Source: Streptococcus gallolyticus subsp. gallolyticus DSM 16831 (GTDB taxonomy: Bacteria > Bacillota > Bacilli > Lactobacillales > Streptococcaceae). Taken from it: a stretch of 64,000 nt of DNA. A model generated the notes under the pieces. That model ran no database searches and was not told the origin of the DNA. It worked only from the letters and a program-made list of their open reading frames with translations. The DNA lies in NCBI RefSeq assembly GCF_002000985.1, contig NZ_CP018822.1:1940001-2004000 (forward strand). The letters are read 5' to 3'. This document shows positions 26,155 to 34,739 of the stretch, in pieces (the first letter of the stretch is position 1; every line of letters begins with the position of its first letter). The position numbers and the translations under genes are program-made.

Positions 26155-27107
26155 TAATGATTGCCCCCCTTAGTTTTATTAAAGAAACGTGATAATGTGA
26201 ATTCTTTTGTTCCTAAAAGTCCTCCTGGACGGAAAATCATTACCAAGATTAATGCCAATGAATAGATAATCATACGGAGGTTTGAAACGTTTTGCAAGAA
26301 CATGTTAAGAATTCCTAAAACAATGGCTGCTAGAATAGTTCCTGTGATAGAACCAAGCCCACCAAGAACGGCAATAATCAAGTAATCAATTGATTTCATG
26401 ATAGTAAAGTCTTTTGGTACAACTGTTCCGATGTAACCAACGTAAAGTGAGCCAGCAATAGCTGAAATGATAGCTCCCATTACAAAAATCAAGACTTTCA
26501 TTCTTGTGACGTTGACACCCATTGCTTCTGCTGCAATCTCATCTTCACGAACAGAAATAACTTGACGTCCAATAGATGAACGTAGGAAATTTAAAATCAA
26601 AATCGTAATTGCAACGACAAAGATAAAGATAACTGGCCATGTTGTGTATGGCAAAATTCCTGTCAAACCAGCCGCACCGTTGGTTAAATCGCCACCATTG
26701 ACAATAACAATACGGATAATTTCAGCCATACCAAGCGTTGCAATCGCAAGGTAGTCACCTTTCAAACGAAGTGTTGGAATACCAAAGACAAGCGCCACAA
26801 GAACAGCAATCACAATCCCAACAAGCATTGAGAAATAGAAACCACCGTAAGTTGGATTTTGTTGTGTGATAATCGCTGTTGCATAAGCACCGATTGCCAT
26901 AAACCCAGCTTGTCCAAGTGTGAATTGTCCTGAGAAACCGAGCACAAGGTTAGTACCAAGTCCCATTAAAATACTAATCCCAATCCCCATGAGAATTTGA
27001 ATGTAGTAAAGGTTCAAAATATTAGTTGTTGCTAGAAATTCTAAGATCCCAAAAAGAACAACAATCAAAGCAAGCCAAGAAAGATTGATTTTTAGATTCT
27101 TTTTCAT
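26154..27107 (-). CDS. livM: Branched-chain amino acid ABC transporter, permease LivM
   Basis: 317 aa, 8-10 membrane helices. Conserved LivM blocks: GFSGQFTLGQAGFMAIGAY near residue 58, and the coupling region RDEIAAEAMGVN-like (VREDEIAAEAMGVNVTRMK). GAAGGTG before ATG 27107; four bp after livH. Confidence 0.95.
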   Translation of the reverse strand: MKKNLKINLSWLALIVVLFGILEFLATTNILNLYYIQILMGIGISILMGLGTNLVLGFSGQFTLGQAGFMAIGAYATAIITQQNPTYGGFYFSMLVGIVIAVLVALVFGIPTLRLKGDYLAIATLGMAEIIRIVIVNGGDLTNGAAGLTGILPYTTWPVIFIFVVAITILILNFLRSSIGRQVISVREDEIAAEAMGVNVTRMKVLIFVMGAIISAIAGSLYVGYIGTVVPKDFTIMKSIDYLIIAVLGGLGSITGTILAAIVLGILNMFLQNVSNLRMIIYSLALILVMIFRPGGLLGTKEFTLSRFFNKTKGGNH

Positions 27108-27110
27108 TTT

Positions 27111-27995
27111 CTACACCTTCTCTTTCACGTTTTTGCCAAGAATACCAGCAGGTCTTACCAAAAGAATGATAATTAAAACACCGTAAACAATGGCATCACG
27201 ATAACTTGAAAGGTTGAGCGAAATTGATAAAGTTTCCAAAATACCAATAACAAATCCACCTAAAGCTGCCCCTGGAATAATGCCGATACCACCAAGAACA
27301 GCGGCAACGAAGGCTTTAATACCAGGTGTCATCCCCATTAATGGTTCAATTGAGTTATAGTAAAGACCGATTAACACACCTGCGGCACCTGCAAGTGCTG
27401 AACCAAGCGCAAATGTGAAACTAATTGTTGAATTGACGTTAATTCCCATTAATTCAGCTGCATCGCTATCAACAGATACAGCACGCATTGCTTTCCCCAT
27501 TTTTGTTTTCTTAACGATTAATTGCAACGCAACCATCAAAACAAGGGAAACAATCAAAATCAACAATTGAATGTTTGTCACCGTTACAGAGCCAATCTTA
27601 TAGCTGACAATGTCGATAGCTTGCGGGAATGAACGTGTATTTGCGCCGACCAAGAAAACCATGCCATATTCAAGGAAGAATGACACACCAATCGCCGTAA
27701 TCAAAGCTGCAATACGCGTCGAATGACGTAATGGACGATAAGCCAAAAACTCAATAATCATTCCCAGACAAGCTGTTGCAATCATTGTAAAAATGAGTGC
27801 AATCCAGAAATTCATGTGAAGGCTACTAATAGCATAGTAACCGATAAATGCACCTAGCATATAGATATCGCCATGAGCAAAATTAATTAATTTAATAATC
27901 CCATAAACCATGGTATAACCGAGAGCAAGTAACGCATAGATACTTCCTAGAATAATACCATTAACCAGTTGTTGGGGGAGCTGTTCTAAAAACAT
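27111..27995 (-). CDS. livH: Branched-chain amino acid ABC transporter, permease LivH
   Basis: 294 aa membrane protein. LivH blocks: LALGYTMVYGIIKLINFAHGD near residues 23-43 and the coupling segment RAVSVDSDAAELMGIN. The C-terminal MALAR-type repeats are intact. The ribosome site is weak (AGAAAG, 15 nt upstream). 51 bp after livJ. Confidence 0.95.
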   Translation of the reverse strand: MFLEQLPQQLVNGIILGSIYALLALGYTMVYGIIKLINFAHGDIYMLGAFIGYYAISSLHMNFWIALIFTMIATACLGMIIEFLAYRPLRHSTRIAALITAIGVSFFLEYGMVFLVGANTRSFPQAIDIVSYKIGSVTVTNIQLLILIVSLVLMVALQLIVKKTKMGKAMRAVSVDSDAAELMGINVNSTISFTFALGSALAGAAGVLIGLYYNSIEPLMGMTPGIKAFVAAVLGGIGIIPGAALGGFVIGILETLSISLNLSSYRDAIVYGVLIIILLVRPAGILGKNVKEKV

Positions 27996-28046
27996 ATAAT
28001 ACCAAACTTTCTAGTTATGTGATATAAAGCTAAAGGAAAATGACCT

Positions 28047-29228
28047 CTAGTTATCTCCTGTAATTTCAACGGCTTCAGCCGAATCTTCAACACCATCTTT
28101 CATCTTAACCATCAAGGCTGTCTTGATTGGGTTATGATCTTCATCGATAGTCATTGTACCAGTAACACCTTCAAAATCTGTCAGATTTGCTAAGTTATTA
28201 GCAATATCAATAGAAGTCTCTGCGCCTTCTGCTGCTTTTGCAATCATATAAACAGAGTCATAAGCAAGCGCTGCAAACATATTTGGTTCTGAACCGTATT
28301 TTTCTTTATATGCTGCAATAAATTCTGTTGCTTTATCTGAAAGTGCTGTTTTCGTTGAATAACCTGATACGTAATAAACATCATGCGTATTTGCTGTACC
28401 AGCCAAGTCAGCAAAGCTATCATCATTGAATCCATCAGGTCCCAAAATTGGAACTTCGATACCCATATCACGCGCTTGTTTTGTAATGATACCAGTTTCT
28501 GTATAATAACCTGGCATTACAATCGCATCATAATCCAAGTTTTTGAATTTTGTCAAGGCTGATTGGAAATCTTTATCCCCTGAAGCAAATGTCGCTGTTG
28601 CAACAATCTCTCCTTGATATTTTTCTTGGAATTCCTCAGCAATCCCTTTAGCATAGTCACTTGAGTTATCATAATAAAGAACAACCTTTTTAGCATTCAA
28701 ATTGCTATAAGCGTACTGTGCTAAAACTTGACCTTGGAAGCTGTCTTGGAAAGTCGTACGGAAAACGTACTTTTTAACGCCATCACTATCCACTGTCAAA
28801 TCATCCTGTGTGCCACTTGGAGTCAACAACGGAACACCTGTTTTCTGGGCATTCAAACTAGCGGCAGAAACCGCACCAGAAGTGGCTGGACCAATCATGG
28901 CATTAACTTGACTTTGAATAGCCAAGTTAGTCGCTGCGGTAGAAGCTTCCGCGTTTTCAGATTTATTATCTTTCGTAACGAGTTCGATTTTTTTACCATC
29001 AACACCGCCAGCTTTATTAATCTCTTCAACGGCAAGTTTAATACCGTCATTTTCTGCATTACCATAAGCAGCTACTGCACCAGTCAATTCAAGGTTAACA
29101 CCAATTTTCAAGGTGTCACCAATCGTTGTTCCTGTGGCATTTGCAGTGACATCTGGCGACTTACTACAAGCTGCTAAAGCAATTGAGGCTAAAAAAGTTA
29201 GCGCTGTAAGCGCAATCTTTTTATGCAT
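28047..29228 (-). CDS. livJ: Branched-chain amino acid-binding lipoprotein LivJ
   Basis: 393 aa extracellular solute-binding protein. Signal peptide with lipobox LAAC (Cys at about residue 21), a Ser/Thr-rich linker, then the type I periplasmic-binding fold (IGVNLELTGAVAAYGNAENDG, LAVEEINKAGGVDGKKIEL). AAGGAGAG before ATG 29228. First gene of livJHMGF; its promoter carries a near-perfect CodY box. Confidence 0.96.
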   Translation of the reverse strand: MHKKIALTALTFLASIALAACSKSPDVTANATGTTIGDTLKIGVNLELTGAVAAYGNAENDGIKLAVEEINKAGGVDGKKIELVTKDNKSENAEASTAATNLAIQSQVNAMIGPATSGAVSAASLNAQKTGVPLLTPSGTQDDLTVDSDGVKKYVFRTTFQDSFQGQVLAQYAYSNLNAKKVVLYYDNSSDYAKGIAEEFQEKYQGEIVATATFASGDKDFQSALTKFKNLDYDAIVMPGYYTETGIITKQARDMGIEVPILGPDGFNDDSFADLAGTANTHDVYYVSGYSTKTALSDKATEFIAAYKEKYGSEPNMFAALAYDSVYMIAKAAEGAETSIDIANNLANLTDFEGVTGTMTIDEDHNPIKTALMVKMKDGVEDSAEAVEITGDN

Positions 29229-29270
29229 AAGAATTTCTCTCCTTAAATTTCTAATAAAAAGTTACTTCAG

Positions 29271-29299
29271 AGAATACTGAATTATCAGAAAATTGTCAA
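29271..29299 (-). promoter_or_regulatory. livJ promoter with CodY box
   Basis: Minus strand: -35 TTGACA (29294-29299), 17-nt spacer, -10 TATTCT (29271-29276). The sequence at 29280-29294 is AATTATCAGAAAATT, 14 of 15 to the CodY consensus, and fills the spacer. CodY with branched-chain amino acids should repress here. Confidence 0.85.
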
Positions 29300-29340
29300 T
29301 ATTCTTTGCGTACTTCTTAGTCATACAAGATTATATTATA

Positions 29341-29592
29341 TCAAAAACGAGCTAAATTGCCTACAAAATTTTTATCGATATTATCAAACTGTGATAATGA
29401 TACTTCTTTAACAAATTTCAATTCTGAAATTTCTTTTGCGATATCTTCTGCTTCTTCTTTATTCACATACAAGACCTGATATCGCATTTTACGCGAATGG
29501 TATAAAACATCACCATATTTATTTAATTTTCGAGCATCACGATTATAGTATAAATAAACGATAATCCCCTGACGTTCCTGCTTTTTAAACAT
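29341..29592 (-). CDS. ylbG: YlbG family protein (DUF2129)
   Basis: 83 aa. The [39 protein letters not shown] core is the YlbG family; function unknown. The start is ATG 29592, nine nt after GGAGG; an earlier frame start is internal to ylbF. It overlaps the end of ylbF by eight bp, and the pair sits between clpP and liv. Confidence 0.9.
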   Translation of the reverse strand: MFKKQERQGIIVYLYYNRDARKLNKYGDVLYHSRKMRYQVLYVNKEEAEDIAKEISELKFVKEVSLSQFDNIDKNFVGNLARF

Positions 29593-30028
29593 GCTTTTTC
29601 CGTCCTCCTTTACTACAATTCCCATGGTGTGATTTATGTGGTGCCAAAGGCAAACCTGTATCTACAAAAATATCAGATGAAATAGCTGATGAGATTTTTT
29701 GTGATAGTTCTGCTAAAATTTTTTGAACAGCAACTTCACTTTGTCGCAATTGACTCACTTTTTCGTTGATGTCAATGGCTCTTTTTTCCTTAAAAAGTTG
29801 ATGACGCATTTCAGCAACTTCTGGTCGAAAAGCTGCATACGGCTTAGCATCTTCATAGCTTTGTTTCAAGGCTTGAAAATGCATAATTTTTTCCTGAAGC
29901 ATAGTATCTGCCAAGAAAACCTCACGTGCTTTCCGATAGTCTTTGACACTTTCCAACTCAAGAAAGGATGCGACAACCTCATCAATAGCCTCATCAATAT
30001 CAAATAATTGTTCATCAATTGTCAACAT
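29585..30028 (-). CDS. ylbF: YlbF family protein (RicF-like)
   Basis: 147 aa, mostly helical, with [24 protein letters not shown] and the YlbF-type [28 protein letters not shown]. RicF works with RicT and RicA in RNase Y-linked RNA maturation and in competence/biofilm control in Bacillus; RicT is encoded at 21.3 kb. The ATG at 30028 has no Shine-Dalgarno; a TGGTATAAT element ends six nt before it, so the mRNA is probably leaderless. Confidence 0.9.
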   Translation of the reverse strand: MLTIDEQLFDIDEAIDEVVASFLELESVKDYRKAREVFLADTMLQEKIMHFQALKQSYEDAKPYAAFRPEVAEMRHQLFKEKRAIDINEKVSQLRQSEVAVQKILAELSQKISSAISSDIFVDTGLPLAPHKSHHGNCSKGGRKKHV

Positions 30029-30034
30029 AAAACG

Positions 30035-30043
30035 ATTATACCA
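30035..30043 (-). promoter_or_regulatory. Extended -10 of ylbF placing the start site at the ATG
   Basis: Minus strand TGG-TATAAT (TATAAT at 30035-30040). Six bases separate it from the ATG. The -35 region GATACA is weak, as usual with extended -10 promoters. Confidence 0.6.
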
Positions 30044-30079
30044 CAATTAACGTTAAATGTATCCTCGGTCAGCTCAGAA

Positions 30080-30103
30080 CAAAAAAACCCACCAAAGGTG
30101 GGC
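30080..30103 (-). terminator. clpP terminator
   Basis: Stem CCCACC/GGTGGG (30088-30093, 30097-30102) and an eight-T run on the minus strand. Confidence 0.9.
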
Positions 30104-30124
30104 TTAATATAGTATTATCTTCAA

Positions 30125-30715
30125 TTAGTTTAATTCGTTGTTTACCATGATTTCGTCGATGAAGCCGTATTCGAGGGTTTCTTGTGCGCTCATCCAGTTA
30201 TCACGTTCGGCGTCAGCGTGAACTTTTTCCAATGTTTGACCAGAGTTGTCAGCCAAAATTTGTTCCAAGTTTTGACGTATTTTCAAAAGGTGTTCGGCAG
30301 CAATTGCCATATCTGTTTGTTGTGTACCGCCACCAGTACCACCCATTGGTTGGTGAATCATGTATTCAGCATTTGGCAACATGAAACGTTTACCTTTTGC
30401 ACCTGATGACGCAATAACAGTTCCCATTGAAGCTGCCATCCCCATAACAATTGTTTGAACATCTGATTTAATGAAATTCATTGTATCAACAATGGCAAGT
30501 CCTGCTGATACTGAACCACCAGGAGTATTAACATAAAGGTAAATATCTTTAGTGTTATCTTGTGCATCAAGGAACAACAATTGGGCAATGATAGAGTTAG
30601 CCATATTATCTTCAACTGGTCCAGTCAACATGATAATACGGTCTTTCAAAAGGCGTGAATAAATATCGTATGAGCGTTCGCCACGGCTCGTTTGTTCAAT
30701 AACTACAGGAATCAT
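30125..30715 (-). CDS. clpP: ATP-dependent Clp protease proteolytic subunit
   Basis: 196 aa serine protease of the ClpXP/ClpCP/ClpEP machines. Catalytic Ser in [14 protein letters not shown] (about residue 96), His in [10 protein letters not shown] (about 121), Asp in the last third (about 172). No propeptide beyond the usual few residues. AAGGAGA before ATG 30715. A 95-nt leader holds GGTGA/TCACC (30756-30768). CtsR-controlled. Confidence 0.98.
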   Translation of the reverse strand: MIPVVIEQTSRGERSYDIYSRLLKDRIIMLTGPVEDNMANSIIAQLLFLDAQDNTKDIYLYVNTPGGSVSAGLAIVDTMNFIKSDVQTIVMGMAASMGTVIASSGAKGKRFMLPNAEYMIHQPMGGTGGGTQQTDMAIAAEHLLKIRQNLEQILADNSGQTLEKVHADAERDNWMSAQETLEYGFIDEIMVNNELN

Positions 30716-30807
30716 ATATTTTCTCCTTTATTAAGATACACGGACAAATTGAAATGGTGACTATCACCTTTTAGTCCATGTCTGGTTTTAATAATCAATC
30801 TGAAACT

Positions 30808-30837
30808 ATTATAGTCAATTGGTCAAAAAAGGTCAAA
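30808..30837 (-). promoter_or_regulatory. clpP promoter with perfect CtsR operator
   Basis: Minus strand: -35 TTGACC (30831-30836), 17-nt spacer, -10 TATAAT (30808-30813). On the plus strand GGTCAAA-AAA-GGTCAAA (30821-30837) is an exact CtsR heptad direct repeat covering the -35 and spacer. Confidence 0.9.
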
Positions 30838-30846
30838 TAAAAAACG

Positions 30847-31740
30847 TTAATAATTGATTTTTTCCTGAAGTAAAATGGATTGCTTGTCTTTTTTAGGCTG
30901 ATAAGTCACTAAAACCACACCGATAAAAATCAAAACAGTTCCCAAATAAGCTAAACCGCTCAGCCATTCTCCAAAAAATAAAAGGGCAAAAAAGGCTGTA
31001 AAAATAGGTTCTAGCGAAAACATAAAACTAGTAAATTCTGCGCTGACATAAGCTTGAACAATAGTTTGCATCACCCAACCATAAGCTGAACAAATCAATG
31101 CTAAACCAAGGACAGCTGCCCAAACCGTCCCACTATGAGGCAAAACAGGTCTTTCAAGCACAAACGTCCCCATTAAAGCATAGAGACTAGCAAAGCCCAA
31201 CTGCCAAATGCCCAAACTCATCGCATCTACTCGCTCAACAAAATATTTAGAGAGAATGATATAGATAGCATATAAAGCTGCAGCCATTAGACACATAATC
31301 GCGCCGAAATTAAATTGCGATAAATCGGCACCAGTCAATAAAAAAAGCCCTGATAAAACAATCAGAATTGCTACTATTGTCTTTAAATCTGGTATTTTTC
31401 GTGTCATCATAGCCTGAATGATAGGAACAATAACTACCGTAGTAGAAGCCAGAAATCCTGCTGTTGAAGCTGATGTGTCAACGACACCAACGACTAAGCC
31501 ATAAAAGACAGCAAATAGTAATAATCCTGCAAATGCACTGTAAATCATCATTTTCCACGAGAACGTCTTTTGCAAATGGCGGAAAAAAAGCAAAACGAGT
31601 GCCACAAAAGCTAGACCACAGCGTAAAGAGACTAACTCTATGGCTGGAATTTCAGAAGCTCCAAGTGCCACAAAAAGATAAGACATTCCCCACGCAAGAG
31701 GAACAGTTGCTGAAAACAATTTAGCGTGTTTCTGAATCAT
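30847..31740 (-). CDS. EamA/DMT superfamily transporter
   Basis: 297 aa with ten predicted helices in two EamA repeats (SATVPLAWGMSYLFVALGASEIPAIELVSLRCGLAF at the N-terminus; MCLMAAALYAIYIILSKYF starting the second half). Possible exporter of amino acids or metabolites; substrate unknown. I choose ATG 31740 with AGAGGTGA. It diverges from the LysR gene at 31853, which probably regulates it. Its stop lies 10 bp from the CtsR box, with no terminator seen between, so some read-through into clpP is possible. Confidence 0.9.
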   Translation of the reverse strand: MIQKHAKLFSATVPLAWGMSYLFVALGASEIPAIELVSLRCGLAFVALVLLFFRHLQKTFSWKMMIYSAFAGLLLFAVFYGLVVGVVDTSASTAGFLASTTVVIVPIIQAMMTRKIPDLKTIVAILIVLSGLFLLTGADLSQFNFGAIMCLMAAALYAIYIILSKYFVERVDAMSLGIWQLGFASLYALMGTFVLERPVLPHSGTVWAAVLGLALICSAYGWVMQTIVQAYVSAEFTSFMFSLEPIFTAFFALLFFGEWLSGLAYLGTVLIFIGVVLVTYQPKKDKQSILLQEKINY

Positions 31741-31793
31741 AACGTCACCTCTCGATTTTTCATTTCTTGTTTTATTATAAGTTGACATTAGTC

Positions 31794-31838
31794 ATAAGTA
31801 AAATTAAAGTTTATAATATAACTATAAGTTTTACTTAT
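31794..31838. promoter_or_regulatory. LysR operator between DMT and lysR
   Basis: Perfect 10-bp inverted repeat ATAAGTAAAA/TTTTACTTAT (31794-31803, 31829-31838), 25-nt spacer, in the 112-bp divergent region. The downstream arm ends 14 bp before the lysR ATG, suited to autoregulation plus control of the DMT gene. Confidence 0.6.
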
Positions 31839-31852
31839 TAGGAGATACAGTT

Positions 31853-32722
31853 ATGGTTTCAAAATATGCTATTTTTTGCTCAGTTATTGAATTGGGCTCA
31901 TTTACCAAAACAGCAAAGCAACTAAATTATTCACAGAGTGCTGTCAGCCAGACGATTAAAAATCTCGAAGAAGAGATTGGAACACGTTTACTAACGCGTG
32001 GCAATGAGGGAATAAAGCTCACAAAAGACGGACAAACACTTTATCCTTATTTCCAACAAATCGTCCAAGGTGAAAAACAGCCAACCAAAAAAATCAAGGA
32101 ATTGCAAGGGTTGGATAAAGCCGAGATACGTATTGGTATCTTTACGTCGGCTAGTCGGAATTTCATTTTACCTTTTATCAAAGCATTCAAGGCGAATTAT
32201 CCAAGTGTCAATTTTGTGCTCAAACAGGGAGAATATACTAGTATTTACCAATGGCTAGAAACTGGGCAAGTTGATTTAGGATTTACCCATATGGACTACG
32301 TTGGGCAACTGCAATCGCAAATTCTCTATCAAGATTCTCTTTACGCCGTCTTGCCTAGCAAACACCCCTTAGCTCAGCAATCCGAAATCTCACTGGCTGA
32401 TTTAGCTCAGACAGAGTTAATTCTACTCGATGAAGGTGACCACAGTTTGACACGTACCGCCTTTGCCAAGGAAAATATCGTGCCGACCTTTACCTATGAA
32501 ATTTATGACGACTATACGATCTTGGAGATGATTCGACAAGGATTGGGAGTCAGTTTGCTTTATGAAAATTTCCTTGATGGCTTATCTCTTGAGGATTTAG
32601 CTGTTCGTCAGATTAGCGAAAATCCATTTAGAACCGTTGTTCTTGCATGGAAAAATTGGCAGACACTTCCCTTAGCAGCGCAACAATTTGCCAAAAATAT
32701 TTCTAGCGCTATCCACGACTAA
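31853..32722 (+). CDS. LysR family transcriptional regulator
   Basis: 289 aa. Helix-turn-helix in residues 1-60 (IFCSVIELGSFTKTAKQLNYSQSAVSQTIKNLEEEIGTRLLTRG), sensor domain from about residue 88 (IRIGIFTSASRNFILPFIKAF). TAGGAGA before ATG 31853. Divergent from the DMT transporter. Effector unknown. Confidence 0.93.
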   Translation: MVSKYAIFCSVIELGSFTKTAKQLNYSQSAVSQTIKNLEEEIGTRLLTRGNEGIKLTKDGQTLYPYFQQIVQGEKQPTKKIKELQGLDKAEIRIGIFTSASRNFILPFIKAFKANYPSVNFVLKQGEYTSIYQWLETGQVDLGFTHMDYVGQLQSQILYQDSLYAVLPSKHPLAQQSEISLADLAQTELILLDEGDHSLTRTAFAKENIVPTFTYEIYDDYTILEMIRQGLGVSLLYENFLDGLSLEDLAVRQISENPFRTVVLAWKNWQTLPLAAQQFAKNISSAIHD

Positions 32723-32723
32723 C

Positions 32724-32761
32724 AAAAAGTTTGCGTTCATTATAGAACACAAACTTTTTTA
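32724..32761. terminator. Bidirectional terminator, lysR and upp
   Basis: AAAAGTTTG-C-GTTC stem with GAAC-A-CAAACTTTT and a 6-nt loop, T-runs both ways, between convergent lysR and upp. Confidence 0.85.
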
Positions 32762-32787
32762 TTATTAGTTAAGCAATCAACTTAATC

Positions 32788-33417
32788 TTATTTTGTACCG
32801 AATAGGCGGTCACCAGCGTCACCAAGACCTGGAACGATGTAACCATGTTCGTTAAGTTTTTCGTCAAGAGTGGCTGTGTAAATGTCGATATCTGGGTGTG
32901 CCTCTTGGAGAGCTTTAACACCTTCTGGTGCAGATACGAGACAAACAAATTTAATGTTAGCTGCGCCACGTTTTTTAAGAGAATCAACGGCTAAAATAGC
33001 TGAACCACCTGTTGCAAGCATTGGGTCAACCACAAAAATTTGACGTTGGTCAATATCTTCTGGTAATTTCACAAGGTATTCAACAGGTTGCAATGTTTCT
33101 TCATCACGATACATTCCAATATGACCAACTTTAGCAGCTGGAACTAAGCTAAGGAAACCGTCAACCATACCGATACCAGCACGTAAAATAGGAACAATTG
33201 CTAATTTTTTACCAGCTAATTGTTTTTGAGTTGTTTTTGTAATCGGTGTCTCGATTTCAACATCTTCAAGTGGAAGGTCGCGCAATACTTCATAACCCAT
33301 AAGCATTGCAATTTCGTTAACTAATTCACGAAAATCTTTAGTTGAAGTTGTTGTGCGACGCAAGATTGATAATTTGTGTTGGATAAGCGGGTGTGAGATA
33401 ACTTGGAATTTTCCCAT
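32788..33417 (-). CDS. upp: Uracil phosphoribosyltransferase
   Basis: 209 aa. Salvages uracil to UMP with PRPP. PRPP-binding loop [13 protein letters not shown]-terminal [15 protein letters not shown], uracil-binding [17 protein letters not shown] at the C-terminus. AAAGGAG before ATG. Monocistronic. Confidence 0.98.
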   Translation of the reverse strand: MGKFQVISHPLIQHKLSILRRTTTSTKDFRELVNEIAMLMGYEVLRDLPLEDVEIETPITKTTQKQLAGKKLAIVPILRAGIGMVDGFLSLVPAAKVGHIGMYRDEETLQPVEYLVKLPEDIDQRQIFVVDPMLATGGSAILAVDSLKKRGAANIKFVCLVSAPEGVKALQEAHPDIDIYTATLDEKLNEHGYIVPGLGDAGDRLFGTK

Positions 33418-33542
33418 GATGTACTCCTTTTATACTGAATTTAGTTTAACCTTATCAATTATAGCAGAAAATGGCAAAATATGCTCACTAATTATGACGA
33501 ATGTCATACTTTTTTAAAATTAGTCATTATTCTCAGTTTTAT

Positions 33543-33572
33543 GAAAAAAACATCAGCCAATTGGACTGATGT
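33543..33572 (-). terminator. Terminator of the sulfur amino-acid pair
   Basis: Stem ACATCAG/CTGATGT (33550-33556, 33566-33572) and a seven-T run on the minus strand. Confidence 0.88.
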
Positions 33573-33574
33573 CT

Positions 33575-34738
33575 TTACTTTCCAAAGACGCTAGCGATGC
33601 GTTTGCTGGCTTCTTTTACAGTTTCTAGTGGTGCAGCAACGTTTAGACGAGCAAAACTTTTGCCTTCTTTTCCGAAATGTGCGCCGTCATTTAACACCAC
33701 TTTTGCTTCTTTTTGAAGTTTTTCATCTAATTGTGGTTGTTCAATGCCATAGGCTGAAAAGTCAAGCCACACAAGGTAAGTTCCCTCAGGCTTCATGACC
33801 TTAATCTTGGTATTTTCTTCAAAATAATCCACAACGTAATTAATATTTTCTTCGATAACTTTTTTTAATTCTTCCAACCATGGCTTGCCATAAGTAAAGG
33901 CAGTTTCTGTCGTAATCATTCCCAGAGTCGGAACTTCGTGTTGATTATTAGCCAATTGGACACGTTTAAATTGCTTACGAAGTTTCGGATTTTGAATAAT
34001 CGCAAAGCTGTTTTTCGTACCAGCAATGTTAAATGTTTTCGTAGCTGATGACAGGATAAGCGTAAATTCTTTAAAACGGTCATCAATAGTATTGAAAGAA
34101 TGGTGTTTATTGCCAAAAAGCGCTAAGTCTTGATGAATTTCATCTGAAACCAAGATAACGCCATGTTTTTCACAAAGCTCACCGATTTTTTGCAATTCTT
34201 GTGCTGACCAGATACGTCCACCAGGGTTGTGTGGGCTACAAAAAACATAAAGTTTTACCTGATTATCAACGATATCTTTCTCAAGTTGGTCAAAGTCAAT
34301 TTCAAAATGCCCATTCTTAATAACCAAAGAATTTTCCACTAATTTACGGTCATTTAGACGAATTGTCCGTGCAAAAGGATAATAAACTGGCGAATTAATC
34401 AGCACCGCATCGCCTTTTTCAGTAAAGGCCTGAATGGCAACCGAAATGGCAGGAACAACACCGTCAATGAAAGAAATGTCATCTTTAGTGATGTTGTAGC
34501 CGTGTTCATTTCTTTCCCAATCAATCACTGATTGATAAAGAGAATCCTTAAAATAATTATAGCCAAAGATGTGTTCTTGTCCATAATCGATAATCGCTTC
34601 TTTAATTTCTGGAACAGGCAAAAAATCCATATCAGCAACCCAAAGTTGAAGCAAGTCAGGGTCATTTTCAGACGTCTGCCATTTATATGTGAAATGTGTT
34701 AGGCGATTTGGTCTCGTTGTAAAATCATATGTTCCCAT
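33575..34738 (-). CDS. MalY/PatB-type aminotransferase (C-S lyase)
   Basis: 387 aa fold-type I PLP enzyme. Family start FDFTTRPNRL-like, LLQLWVADMDFLPVPEIKEAI, FCSPHNPGGRIW, EIHQDLALFG, and PLP lysine in LSSATKTFNIAGTKNS. This family includes cystathionine beta-lyase and cysteine desulfhydrase (PatB, MalY). It follows the CGS-like gene by one base, so it likely takes cystathionine to homocysteine. Confidence 0.93.
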   Translation of the reverse strand: MGTYDFTTRPNRLTHFTYKWQTSENDPDLLQLWVADMDFLPVPEIKEAIIDYGQEHIFGYNYFKDSLYQSVIDWERNEHGYNITKDDISFIDGVVPAISVAIQAFTEKGDAVLINSPVYYPFARTIRLNDRKLVENSLVIKNGHFEIDFDQLEKDIVDNQVKLYVFCSPHNPGGRIWSAQELQKIGELCEKHGVILVSDEIHQDLALFGNKHHSFNTIDDRFKEFTLILSSATKTFNIAGTKNSFAIIQNPKLRKQFKRVQLANNQHEVPTLGMITTETAFTYGKPWLEELKKVIEENINYVVDYFEENTKIKVMKPEGTYLVWLDFSAYGIEQPQLDEKLQKEAKVVLNDGAHFGKEGKSFARLNVAAPLETVKEASKRIASVFGK

Positions 34739-34739
34739 A

